Below, one piece after another: positions 11,446 through 19,245 of a stretch of DNA of 64,000 nucleotides; the stretch's first letter is position 1, and every line of letters begins with the position of its first letter. The stretch is from Bog-756 sp963699105. Its GTDB lineage: Bacteria > Actinomycetota > Acidimicrobiia > Acidimicrobiales > RAAP-2. Both the position numbers and the translations under genes were made by a program. Where the stretch lies: the NCBI GenBank assembly GCA_963699105.1, contig CAVOTI010000003.1:620001-684000 (forward strand), given 5' to 3'. The notes under the pieces were generated by a model that was not told the DNA's origin, made no database searches, and worked only from the letters and a program-made list of their open reading frames with translations.

Positions 11446-12411
11446 TCAGACGGTGAGGAGGTCGCGTGCCCCGGTGTCGGAGGAGGGGTGGCGCAGTTTG
11501 GACATGGCCCTCGCCTCGATCTGACGGATGCGTTCACGGGTCAGATTGAAATGCTCGCCCACCTCTTCCAGCGTCCGGGGCTCACCCCGATCCAGACCGA
11601 AACGGAGACGGAGGATCTCCCGTTCGCGCTCGTCGAGCGGCGACAGCAGCCGTCCGATCTCCTCGGGCAGCAACGACACGGCGGCCACTTCGAAGGGTGA
11701 CTCGGCCGAGCGATCCTCGACCACGTCACCCAACTCGGCGTCACCGTCCTCGCGCAACGGCTCGGACAGCGACAGCGGCTCGGCCCGGAAACGAAGGGCC
11801 TCCACCAGCTTGTCCTCGGGCATCTCCACCTCGGCGCCGAGTTCGGCCAAGGTGGCCGGTCGCCCGTACTTGAGCTCGAGGCGGGCCTGGGCCTTCTGCA
11901 CGCGGGCCAGGGTGTCGCCGGCGTGCACCGGCAGCCGGATGGTCCGACCGGTGTTGGCAATGCCCCTGGTGATCGCTTGGCGGATCCACCAGGTGGCGTA
12001 CGTCGAGAACTTGAACCCCTTGCGCCAGTCGAACTTCTCGACGGCGTGCATGAGCCCGAGGTTGCCCTCCTGGATGAGATCGAGGAGGGGAAGCCCGGAC
12101 GCCTGGTACTTCTTGGCGATGGACACCACCAGTCGGAGGTTGGACTGGACGAAGGTCTGCTGGGCCCCCTCACCCTGGAGGGTGGTCCGACGCAGCTCCC
12201 GCTTCTTCGACGGTGACAGCCCCTTGGGCGCCGCCGCCAGCTGGGCGTCAGCTTCGCGACCGGCCTCGATGGCCTGGGCCAGGCGAACCTCGTCGTCCTT
12301 GGTCAACAACGGATACTGGCCTATATCGGTCAGGTACAACCGAACCAGATCTTCGTCGTCTCGTTCGAGGCGCTCCTTAGCCAACTTCACCAGGTCCTTC
12401 GTTCTCCCCAC
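11446..12411 (-). CDS. Sigma-70 family RNA polymerase sigma factor (group 1/2)
   Basis: 321 residues with regions 1.2 to 4.2. DLVRLYLTDIGQYPLLT is region 1.2; NLRLVVSIAKKYQASGLPL leads into the core-binding DLIQEGNLGLMHAVEKFD; YATWWIRQAITRGI is region 2.4, recognising the -10 element; TLEEVGEHFNLTRERIRQIE is the region 4.2 helix-turn-helix. No long N-terminal region 1.1 is present, so it may be a housekeeping-like RpoD/HrdB relative or a group 2 paralogue. The acidic stretch EPLREDGDAELGDVVEDR is typical of region 3/4 linkers in RpoD proteins. The start ATG 12411 is immediately upstream of the conserved part. Confidence 0.93.
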   Translation of the reverse strand: MGRTKDLVKLAKERLERDDEDLVRLYLTDIGQYPLLTKDDEVRLAQAIEAGREADAQLAAAPKGLSPSKKRELRRTTLQGEGAQQTFVQSNLRLVVSIAKKYQASGLPLLDLIQEGNLGLMHAVEKFDWRKGFKFSTYATWWIRQAITRGIANTGRTIRLPVHAGDTLARVQKAQARLELKYGRPATLAELGAEVEMPEDKLVEALRFRAEPLSLSEPLREDGDAELGDVVEDRSAESPFEVAAVSLLPEEIGRLLSPLDEREREILRLRFGLDRGEPRTLEEVGEHFNLTRERIRQIEARAMSKLRHPSSDTGARDLLTV

Positions 12412-12577
12412 CGGAATGGGGGATGGCCGACCTGATGTGACGCCACCGCCAGTCGCGGTACTCGCTCATCCGGGTCAGGCATTTTCGGGCGCAACGATTG
12501 CTGCCTTCGAAGTTTACCGGACGCGTCAAGCCCTCCATGCGGTAAAGGGGATCCAAGCAGGAAAATCGGGCATCCGG

Positions 12578-13345
12578 TCAGTCCTCGGGGACAGACGCAG
12601 GAAAGGTCACGAGGCCCGATCTGGCCCCGGCCCCGACCACCTGGGACTCGAGGCGCTGGAGGAATTCGTGGACGGCGGCCACGTCGTGCGGCCGGGTGAC
12701 CAGGCGCTGGACCAGCCGCTCGCCGGCCTCCCAGTCCTCGATCTCGTCGTTGAGGACCAACCGCAGTGCTCGCTCGACCGGGCCGTCGGTGACGGCGCTG
12801 GCCACCCTCAGATGGCGGTGGTAACTGGTCACCAGACGGGGCAGCACTATCCGGTAGAGGGCGGCGAGACGGGGCAGCATCCCCGGCCGGTCGGGGACCT
12901 CCCCGGCCGGCGGCCATGACGAGCCGGGCACCTCCGAGGGCAGGTTGGCCCCGGTGAGCACGGCGAACAAACTGGCACTCGGGAAAGAGGGGACGGTGAG
13001 CCCGTCGGGGTCGACACCGGCCAGCACGGGCAGCCGCTCGGACCACAGTTCCGCGTGCCACGAGTGGCGCATGCTCTGGGCGTCCAGATGGACCTGGACG
13101 GCGGCCAACGGTGCATCGGTGACCCACTCGCCCAGCAGTCCGTAGAGGGCGTTCTCGATCCATCGGTACTCCCCCACCAGTGCCGCCGTCTCGCCCAGTC
13201 GCAGCGGTAGCACCGACCGGGCGCCGACGCCGCTTCCTGCCCCGGGGACCGACGACACCGGACCGGTGGCTCGCGACAGCTCAGACAATCGCCCGCGTCT
13301 CCCCGTCGGTGGTCCCCCCGGAGGACGCCACCGGGGACGCTCCAC
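12578..13345 (-). CDS. Conserved helical protein of unknown function
   Basis: Predicted mostly alpha-helical, with Trp/Glu/His-rich segments such as GEYRWIENALYGLLGEWV, MRHSWHAELWSERLPVL and LVLNDEIEDWEAGERLVQ. The spacing of Glu and His residues is suggestive of a ferritin-like four-helix bundle, but no exact metal motif can be claimed. The 5' end is uncertain: ATG 13345 overlaps nadE by 65 bases, TTG 13288 overlaps the nadE stop by 8, and GTG 13213 would remove a low-complexity leader. It is the next gene after nadE on the same strand and probably in its operon. Confidence 0.65.
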   Translation of the reverse strand: MERPRWRPPGGPPTGRRGRLSELSRATGPVSSVPGAGSGVGARSVLPLRLGETAALVGEYRWIENALYGLLGEWVTDAPLAAVQVHLDAQSMRHSWHAELWSERLPVLAGVDPDGLTVPSFPSASLFAVLTGANLPSEVPGSSWPPAGEVPDRPGMLPRLAALYRIVLPRLVTSYHRHLRVASAVTDGPVERALRLVLNDEIEDWEAGERLVQRLVTRPHDVAAVHEFLQRLESQVVGAGARSGLVTFPASVPED

Positions 13346-15071
13346 CCTCGGGAGGCCGCACCCCGGCTGCCTCCCTCCCGGACGCTGCCCCGGCTCCGGG
13401 CCGGTAGTGGTTGGTGATCGGCATACGCCGATCCTTGCCGAATGCCTTGCGCGAGATGCGGACGCCCGGTGGCATCTGGCGTCGCTTGTACTCGGCCCGG
13501 TCGACCAGAGCCACCACCCGGGCGACGGCCTCGGGGTCGAAGCCCTCGACCATCAGGTCGTCCGGTGAGCGGTCTCCCTCCACGTAGCCGGCCACCACCG
13601 GGTCGAGCACCGAGTAGGGAGGGAGGGACTCGTCGTCGCGTTGGTCCGGACGCAGCTCGGCCGAGGGGGCCTTGGTCAGCACCGGTTCGGGGATGAGATC
13701 GAACCCGGCCCGTCGGTTGCGGTAGCGGCACAGCTCGTAGACCAAGGTCTTGGCCACGTCCTTGATCACCGCGAACCCGCCGGCGGAGTCGCCGTAGAGG
13801 GTCGAGTACCCGGTGGCCATCTCGCTCTTGTTCCCGGTAGTCAGGACGATCCATCCCCGGGCGTTCGACAGGGCCATGAGCAGGACGCCACGGATACGCG
13901 ACTGGAGGTTCTCGTCGGTGAGGCCGGCGGGGTCACCGTCGGTCAGCGGGGCCAGCGTGCCGGCCAGGGCGTGGTGAGCGTCTTCGATGGGCAGGGTGTC
14001 GAGGTGGACTCCCAGGTTTTCGGCCAGCCTGGCGGCATCGGCCACCGAGCCCTCGCTCGAGTACCGCGACGGCATGGTCACCCCGTGGACGTGCTCGGGC
14101 CCCAGGGCATCGACGGCCACCGCCGCCACTAGGGACGAGTCGACGCCACCGGACAGGCCGATGACGGCGTCGGTGAAGCCGTTCTTGGCCACGTAGTCAC
14201 GGGTCCCGAGCACCAGCGCCTGGTAGACCTCGGCGTCGGCGTCGAGCACCGGAGCACGTGGGTTGGCCGGCGGAGTGCCCGGGCCGCCGTCGACATCGAC
14301 AGCACCGTCGACATCGACATCGACATCGAGATCGACATCGACATCGACCAACATGACCTCCTCGGCGAACTGGCCGGCCCAGGCGGTGAGGGTTCCGTCG
14401 GCCGCCATGACCATCGACGCTCCGTCGAAGACCAGTTCGTCCTGGCCTCCCACCTGGTTGACGTAGACGATGGAGCACCCCGTCTCGGCCACCCGGGCGG
14501 CCAGCACCTCTATCCGCTCACCCCGCCGGCCCTGCGAATAGGGAGAAGCGTTGAGGTTGACGAGCAGCCGGGCCCCGCCCCGGGCCTGATCGACCATCGG
14601 GCCGCCCGCCAACCACATGTCCTCGCAGATGGTCACGCCCACCGGCACACCGGACACCGAATAGGGGACGGCACGTCCGTGGCCGGGCATGAACCAGCGC
14701 TGCTCGTCGAAGACCCCGTAGTTGGGGAGGAGGCGCTTGTCGTAACGGCCGAGGACCCGTCCTTGACGGCACACGGCGGCCGCGTTGACCAGCCGGCCCG
14801 AGCCATCGGTGTCGACGTAGCCGATCACCGCGGCACAGGGGCCGGTCGCCGCGGCGATGCCGGCGAACACCCGCTGGTTGTCGGCGATGAACGCCGGCCG
14901 GCTCAGCAGGTCCTCGGGCGGATAGCCGGTGACGGTCAACTCGGGGAAGACAGCCAGGTCGGCACGGCCGGCCTCGGCCTCGGCCAGGGCGTCGAGGATG
15001 CGCCCGGCGTTGCCGTCGAGATCGCCCACCACCGTGTTGATCTGGCAGGCGGCCACCCGCAGTCGAGCCAT
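13281..15071 (-). CDS. nadE: Glutamine-dependent NAD+ synthetase
   Basis: Makes NAD+ from nicotinate adenine dinucleotide, ATP and glutamine-derived ammonia. The N-terminal nitrilase-fold glutaminase has the catalytic triad: Glu44 in AVFPELTVTGYPPEDLL, Lys112 in YDKRLLPNYGVFDE and Cys149 in VGVTICEDMW. The C-terminal synthetase domain carries the PP-loop SGGVDSS at about 307-313. Between them lies a (Val-Asp)n stretch at about 242-263, encoded by tandem hexamers, unusual for this family. 596 residues is normal. It diverges from glnII across a 383-base gap. Confidence 0.96.
   Translation of the reverse strand: MARLRVAACQINTVVGDLDGNAGRILDALAEAEAGRADLAVFPELTVTGYPPEDLLSRPAFIADNQRVFAGIAAATGPCAAVIGYVDTDGSGRLVNAAAVCRQGRVLGRYDKRLLPNYGVFDEQRWFMPGHGRAVPYSVSGVPVGVTICEDMWLAGGPMVDQARGGARLLVNLNASPYSQGRRGERIEVLAARVAETGCSIVYVNQVGGQDELVFDGASMVMAADGTLTAWAGQFAEEVMLVDVDVDLDVDVDVDGAVDVDGGPGTPPANPRAPVLDADAEVYQALVLGTRDYVAKNGFTDAVIGLSGGVDSSLVAAVAVDALGPEHVHGVTMPSRYSSEGSVADAARLAENLGVHLDTLPIEDAHHALAGTLAPLTDGDPAGLTDENLQSRIRGVLLMALSNARGWIVLTTGNKSEMATGYSTLYGDSAGGFAVIKDVAKTLVYELCRYRNRRAGFDLIPEPVLTKAPSAELRPDQRDDESLPPYSVLDPVVAGYVEGDRSPDDLMVEGFDPEAVARVVALVDRAEYKRRQMPPGVRISRKAFGKDRRMPITNHYRPGAGAASGREAAGVRPPEGGASPVASSGGTTDGETRAIV
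14281..14352. repeat. Tandem hexamer microsatellite inside nadE
   Basis: The + strand reads repeated GACATC units (with variants GACAGC, GAGATC, GTCGAC) across about 70 bases. On the coding strand it gives alternating Val and Asp codons in the linker between the glutaminase and synthetase domains. A 6-base unit keeps the frame, so copy number can vary without breaking nadE. Confidence 0.8.
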
Positions 15072-15270
15072 CGGAGCAGCCTACCGGCGAGGTTGTCCGC
15101 CCTCTCCTCTCCTCTCTCCCCCGGTGCCGGGCGCCACCGCCCATGGGCACGGGTCACCGGTTTTCGATTGGCCGGAAGCCCGTGGGCGGGAGGAGCAGAC
15201 GAAAGAGCCGGACGGCCGGAAGGTGCGGGAACCGGGGGGAGAGCCCGCCGTTGCTGGTGTTCATCCTCCG

Positions 15271-15286
15271 TTTACAGGCGGGAAAC
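15271..15286 (+). promoter_or_regulatory. GlnR-like box upstream of glnII
   Basis: TTTAC at 15271-15275, six bases, then GAAAC at 15282-15286. This matches the a-site/b-site pattern gTnAc-n6-GaAAc reported for actinobacterial GlnR, and a second GAAAT follows after another six bases. It lies 169 bases before the glnII start, and a GlnR-like regulator gene lies 2.7 kb downstream. The rest of the 15072-15454 gap shows no gene. Confidence 0.5.
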
Positions 15287-15454
15287 GAGGGCGAAATGGC
15301 TCACTGCGATAGTGACGTGTCCCTTGGAGTCATAGATTTGCACCGCTGCGGCCCCCATACCGCTCCGGTGGACCTTCCCGAGATCGGGTGGAGAGCAGAC
15401 TGGGGCCGTGGAGCACCCGAGGCAGTAGAGCAGACGAGCCATAAAGGAGCATGC

Positions 15455-16462
15455 GTGCCTTATCAAGCTGAATACATCTGGATCGACGGGACCGAGCCAT
15501 CGCCGCTACTCCGGAGCAAGACGAAGGTGATCAAGGACGGTGAGGAACCCGGCATCTGGGGATTCGACGGATCGAGCACCAACCAGGCGTTGGGGCACGA
15601 CTCCGACTGCGTCCTGCGACCGGTGTTCATCGTCCCCGACCCGTTGCGCGGTCCGGCCGACAAGTTGGTGATGTGCGAGGTGGAGCTCACCGATTTCAGC
15701 CCCCATCCGACTAACACCCGGGCCCGCCTCCGCCAGGTGGTGGAGATGTACGGGGATCAGGAGCCGATGTTCGGCATCGAGCAGGAGTACACCTTCATCA
15801 AGGACGGCCGCCCGTTGGGGTGGCCGGCACTCGGCTACCCCGCACCCCAGGGCCCGTACTACTGCGGCGTCGGTGGCGACAAGATGCCGGGCCGCGAGAT
15901 CGTCGAGCTCCACACGGCGGCGTGCATCGACGCCGGGCTCGGCATCGAGGGCACCAACGCCGAGGTGATGATGGGCCAGTGGGAGTTCCAGGTGGGCGTG
16001 CTCTCCCCGTTGGACGTCTCCGATCACCTGTGGGTGGCCCGATGGCTGCTGTTCCGCATCGCCGAGGACTTCGGGGTCTATGCCACCCTCGAACCCAAGC
16101 CCATCATGGGCGACTGGAACGGGGCCGGTGCCCACACCAACTTCTCGACCAAGGCCATGCGCGAGGACGGCGGCTGGGATGCCATCATCGCCGGCTGCGA
16201 GGCCATCGGGAAGAAGATCGACGAGCACATCGCCGTCTACGGGGTGGGCATCGAGAGCCGGCTGACCGGGGCCCACGAGACGGCCCACTTCACCAAGTTC
16301 AGCTACGGCACCTCCGACCGGGGGGCCTCGATCCGTATCCCGTGGGCGGTGGCCAAGGCCAAGAAGGGCTGGTTGGAGGACCGTCGCCCCAACGCCAACA
16401 TGGATCCGTACCAGGTGACGGCCATCGTCACCGAGACAGTCTGCAGCGACGCGGCGGGCTGA
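15455..16462 (+). CDS. glnII: Glutamine synthetase type II
   Basis: ATP-dependent condensation of ammonium with glutamate; eukaryotic-like GSII form found in actinobacteria and rhizobia. GTG 15455 has AAAGGAG seven bases upstream and gives VPYQAEYIWIDG. Family hallmarks are GIWGFDGSSTNQALGHDSD, FGIEQEYTFI, GPYYCGVGGDK, NAEVMMGQWEFQVG, MGDWNGAGAHTNFSTKAM and the C-terminal SIRIPWAVA. 335 residues is the usual GSII length. A GlnR-like box lies upstream and a strong hairpin directly downstream, so it is probably its own nitrogen-controlled unit. A second, type I synthetase follows. Confidence 0.96.
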   Translation: MPYQAEYIWIDGTEPSPLLRSKTKVIKDGEEPGIWGFDGSSTNQALGHDSDCVLRPVFIVPDPLRGPADKLVMCEVELTDFSPHPTNTRARLRQVVEMYGDQEPMFGIEQEYTFIKDGRPLGWPALGYPAPQGPYYCGVGGDKMPGREIVELHTAACIDAGLGIEGTNAEVMMGQWEFQVGVLSPLDVSDHLWVARWLLFRIAEDFGVYATLEPKPIMGDWNGAGAHTNFSTKAMREDGGWDAIIAGCEAIGKKIDEHIAVYGVGIESRLTGAHETAHFTKFSYGTSDRGASIRIPWAVAKAKKGWLEDRRPNANMDPYQVTAIVTETVCSDAAG

Positions 16463-16539
16463 CCGGCGGACGGGTCGGACGACCCCGCTCATCCCCCCGG
16501 CGGGTCGTCCGACGTCCGGTCAGCCGCTGTCCTACAGGA

Positions 16540-16571
16540 ACAGAGCCGGATCCGAGAGGATCCGGCTCTGT
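16540..16571 (+). terminator. Strong hairpin after glnII
   Basis: Perfect 14-base stem ACAGAGCCGGATCC (16540-16553), loop GAGA, complement GGATCCGGCTCTGT (16558-16571). No T-run follows beyond a short TTGGTTG. Placed 78 bases after the glnII stop and 114 before the next gene, it most likely ends the glnII transcript. Confidence 0.75.
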
Positions 16572-16684
16572 TGGTTGTCGGTGGTCCGCCGTCGACGCAC
16601 CCCCCGGGGACCTGCGAAACTGTCTCCATCACTACCGCCAAACCACCGCCCGACGCTCCGATCCCCCCGGAGGTATCTGACCCG

Positions 16685-18049
16685 ATGAGGAGTCAAGAGG
16701 AGTACGTCCTCAGGACCGTCGAGGAGCGTGGCATCAGGTTCGTCCAACTGTGGTTCACCGACGTGCTGGGCACCCCCAAGACCTTCAGCATCACCCCGGC
16801 GGAGCTGGAGAACGCCCTCGACGAGGGGATGACGTTCGACGGTTCGGCCATCGACGGCTTCAGCCGGGTCCAGGAGAGCGACGTGCTGGCCCGGCCCGAC
16901 GCCAGCACCTTCCAGCTGTTGCCGTGGCACGGGCACGCCCAGCCCGGCGGCTCCGGCGACGACACGGTGGCCCAGGTGGCCCGGGTGTTCTGCGACGTCG
17001 TGGACCTGGACGGCTCCCCCTTCCAGGGGGACCCCCGCCACGTGCTGCGCCGGGCCCTCGACCGGGCCCACGACGGTGGCTACGCCTTCTACGTCTCCCC
17101 CGAGATCGAGTTCTTCTACTTCGCCGACGCCGACCCCTCCAGTGGACCCCAGGGCCTCGACTCCGGCTCATACTTCGAGCTGACGGTGGCCGACCGGGCC
17201 AGCGACATCCGCCAGCGCACGGTGCTGACCCTGGAGGAGATGGGCATCCCCGTGGAGCACGCCCAGCACGAGGACGCCCCCAGCCAGCACGAGATCGACC
17301 TGCGCTACACCGACGCCCTGACCATGGCCGACACGGTGATGACCGTCCGGCTGGTGGTCAAGGAGATGGCCCGCCAGCAGGGCGTGTTCGCCAGCTTCAT
17401 GCCCAAGCCCCTGGCCGGTGTGCAGGGCTCGGGCATGCACACCCACATGTCCCTGTTCCGGGGGGACACCAACGCCTTCGTGGACCTCGACCGGCCCGGG
17501 GGGATGTCCGAGGTGGCCGAGGGGTTCATCGCCGGGCTGCTGCGCCACGCCCCCGAGATCACCGCGGTGACCAACCAGTGGGTCAACTCCTACAAGCGCC
17601 TGGTCGACGGATACGAAGCGCCCATCCACGTGTCGTGGGCCCGCAACAACCGCTCGGCGCTGGTCCGGGTGCCGGTGGTCAAGCCGGGCAAGTTCGAGTC
17701 CACCCGAGTCGAGTACCGGTCGCCCGACAGCGCCTGCAACCCCTACCTGGCCTTCGCGGTGATGCTGGCCGCCGGGCTCCAGGGCATCGACAAGGGGTAC
17801 GAGCTCCCTCCCGAGGCGGACGCCAACCTGTTCGCCCTCAGCCCGGTGGAGCTGGCCAACAAGGGCATCCTCCACCTCCCCGGGAGCCTCAACGAGGCGC
17901 TCAGCCTGATGGAGTCCTCCGAGCTGCTGGCGTCGACGCTCGGAGAACACGTCTTCGAATGGTTCATCCGGAACAAGCGCGTGGAGTGGGCGGAGTACAA
18001 GTCCCACGTGACCCAGTTCGAGCTCGACCGCTACCTCCCCCTCCTGTAG
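16685..18049 (+). CDS. glnA: Glutamine synthetase type I, lacking the adenylylation tyrosine
   Basis: 454-residue GSI. ATG 16685 follows GGAGG by about 13 bases. Conserved segments: TFDGSAIDGF, YVSPEIEFFYF, GIPVEHAQHEDAPSQHEIDL, GSGMHTHMSLF, VSWARNNRSALVRVP and ESTRVEYRSPDSACNPYLAF. In adenylylated GSI-beta enzymes a Tyr sits in an NLYxLP segment; here the corresponding stretch reads DANLFALSPVE with Phe near residue 383, so control by adenylylation is not expected and a GSI-alpha-like enzyme is likely. Its TAG is followed within about 45 bases by the GlnR-like regulator, in the same reading frame. Confidence 0.95.
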   Translation: MRSQEEYVLRTVEERGIRFVQLWFTDVLGTPKTFSITPAELENALDEGMTFDGSAIDGFSRVQESDVLARPDASTFQLLPWHGHAQPGGSGDDTVAQVARVFCDVVDLDGSPFQGDPRHVLRRALDRAHDGGYAFYVSPEIEFFYFADADPSSGPQGLDSGSYFELTVADRASDIRQRTVLTLEEMGIPVEHAQHEDAPSQHEIDLRYTDALTMADTVMTVRLVVKEMARQQGVFASFMPKPLAGVQGSGMHTHMSLFRGDTNAFVDLDRPGGMSEVAEGFIAGLLRHAPEITAVTNQWVNSYKRLVDGYEAPIHVSWARNNRSALVRVPVVKPGKFESTRVEYRSPDSACNPYLAFAVMLAAGLQGIDKGYELPPEADANLFALSPVELANKGILHLPGSLNEALSLMESSELLASTLGEHVFEWFIRNKRVEWAEYKSHVTQFELDRYLPLL

Positions 18050-18136
18050 CGGTCAGAGCCGACGAACGATCGCCCACAGAAAGGGAAGACCGTCATCGAA
18101 CCACTGCTGTGCTTCCCTGGCGTACCGCCGTCGTCG

Positions 18137-18775
18137 GTGATCGCCGTCCTGGAACGGGCCGGTTATCCGTGGCGGGCCATCGACAAGCCGGAGCAGGCCG
18201 AGTCGGACGAGCCCGAGGACGGGTGGTCGGGAGCGGTGATCTGCAGCGGTGACGACGCCATCGGTGCCTTCCTCCTCTGCCGCCACCTGCGCAAGCGTGA
18301 GGTCCCCCTGGCTCCGGTGATGGTGGTGGTCCCCCTCGACCAGCTGGGCGAGCTGGAGCTCCGGGAGGACCTGTTCGACGACCTGTGCGTGGAGCCGGTC
18401 AATCCCGAGGAGCTCAGCGCCCGACTGGCCCACCTGTTCTGGCGCACCGGGCGGGGTCTCCGCCCCGACCTGCTCGAACACGGACCCCTGGTGCTCAACC
18501 TCGAGACCTACCAGGCGGCCGTGGCCGGCAAGGTCCTCGACCTCACCTACATGGAGTACGAGCTGCTCCGGTTTCTGGCCGCCCGTCCTGGCAAGGTCTT
18601 CACCCGCGAGACACTGCTCAGCCGGGTATGGGGCTACGAGTACTACGGGGGGGCCAGGACGGTGGACGTCCACGTGCGCCGCCTACGGGCCAAGCTCGGC
18701 GAGGAGCACGCCCACCTCATCCAGACGGTCCGGTCGGTCGGCTACCGGTTCGGCCAGACCAACTGGACGCCCTGA
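18137..18775 (+). CDS. OmpR-family winged-helix regulator with atypical receiver (GlnR-like)
   Basis: The C-terminal effector domain is a complete OmpR/PhoB winged helix: LDLTYMEYELLRFLAARPGK, then RETLLSRVWGYEYYGGARTV and a recognition helix DVHVRRLRAKLG, ending TVRSVGYRF. The N-terminal receiver-like region lacks the acidic pocket and phospho-Asp pattern, as in actinobacterial GlnR. GTG 18137 is the first canonical start, but the receiver's first strand seems to begin upstream: codons 18092-18136 (GTC ATC GAA CCA CTG CTG) encode VIEPLLCFPGVPPSS behind AAAGGGAAG. The true start is therefore probably a non-canonical GTC/ATC/CTG or a miscalled GTG. Position after glnA supports nitrogen control. 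Confidence 0.8.
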   Translation: MIAVLERAGYPWRAIDKPEQAESDEPEDGWSGAVICSGDDAIGAFLLCRHLRKREVPLAPVMVVVPLDQLGELELREDLFDDLCVEPVNPEELSARLAHLFWRTGRGLRPDLLEHGPLVLNLETYQAAVAGKVLDLTYMEYELLRFLAARPGKVFTRETLLSRVWGYEYYGGARTVDVHVRRLRAKLGEEHAHLIQTVRSVGYRFGQTNWTP

Positions 18776-18779
18776 CCGA

Positions 18780-19160
18780 CTAGCTGTCCTCGGGGCGGTA
18801 GGCCCACAGCTCGACCTCGACCGACGCTCCCATCGGCAGCCCGGACACCCCCACCACCGAGCGGGCCGGCCGGTGGTCCCCGAAGAAGGCGGCATAGGCC
18901 TTGTTGACGGCGGCGTACTGGTCCATGTCAGTCACGAACACGGTGGTCTTGACCACGTCGGCCGAGTTGGCCCCGCACGACTGCAAGAGGCGTTCGGCGT
19001 TGGCCAGGGCCTGGGACAGCTGGGCCACCGCCCCGCCGTCCACCAGGGCGGGCGGCGCATCGGACCCGCTCCCGGCCGGGCCCAAGCCGAGCTGGCCCGA
19101 ACAGATCAGCCACGGGCCGGCCCTGACCACGGGTGTGTACGGACCGATCGGCGTGCTCAT
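18780..19160 (-). CDS. RidA/YjgF/UK114 family protein
   Basis: Small trimeric enzyme family that hydrolyses reactive enamine/imine intermediates. ATG 19160 has AGGAG seven bases upstream and gives MSTPIGPYTPVVRAG. Family features are WLICSGQLGL near the start, VVKTTVFVTDMDQYAAVN, YAAFFGDHRPARSVVGV with the catalytic-site Arg, and the ending VEVELWAY. 126 residues is normal. It converges with the GlnR-like gene, stop codons four bases apart, and lies downstream of the molybdenum hydroxylase fusion on the same strand, which may place it in that operon. Confidence 0.9.
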   Translation of the reverse strand: MSTPIGPYTPVVRAGPWLICSGQLGLGPAGSGSDAPPALVDGGAVAQLSQALANAERLLQSCGANSADVVKTTVFVTDMDQYAAVNKAYAAFFGDHRPARSVVGVSGLPMGASVEVELWAYRPEDS

Positions 19161-19245
19161 CGGGTGCTCCTGGCGTCTGGGCGGTGACGGTGACGGTGAC
19201 GGACGGTCGGTCAGCCTACCGGGGCGGCCGGGGCGCGGAGCCCGG

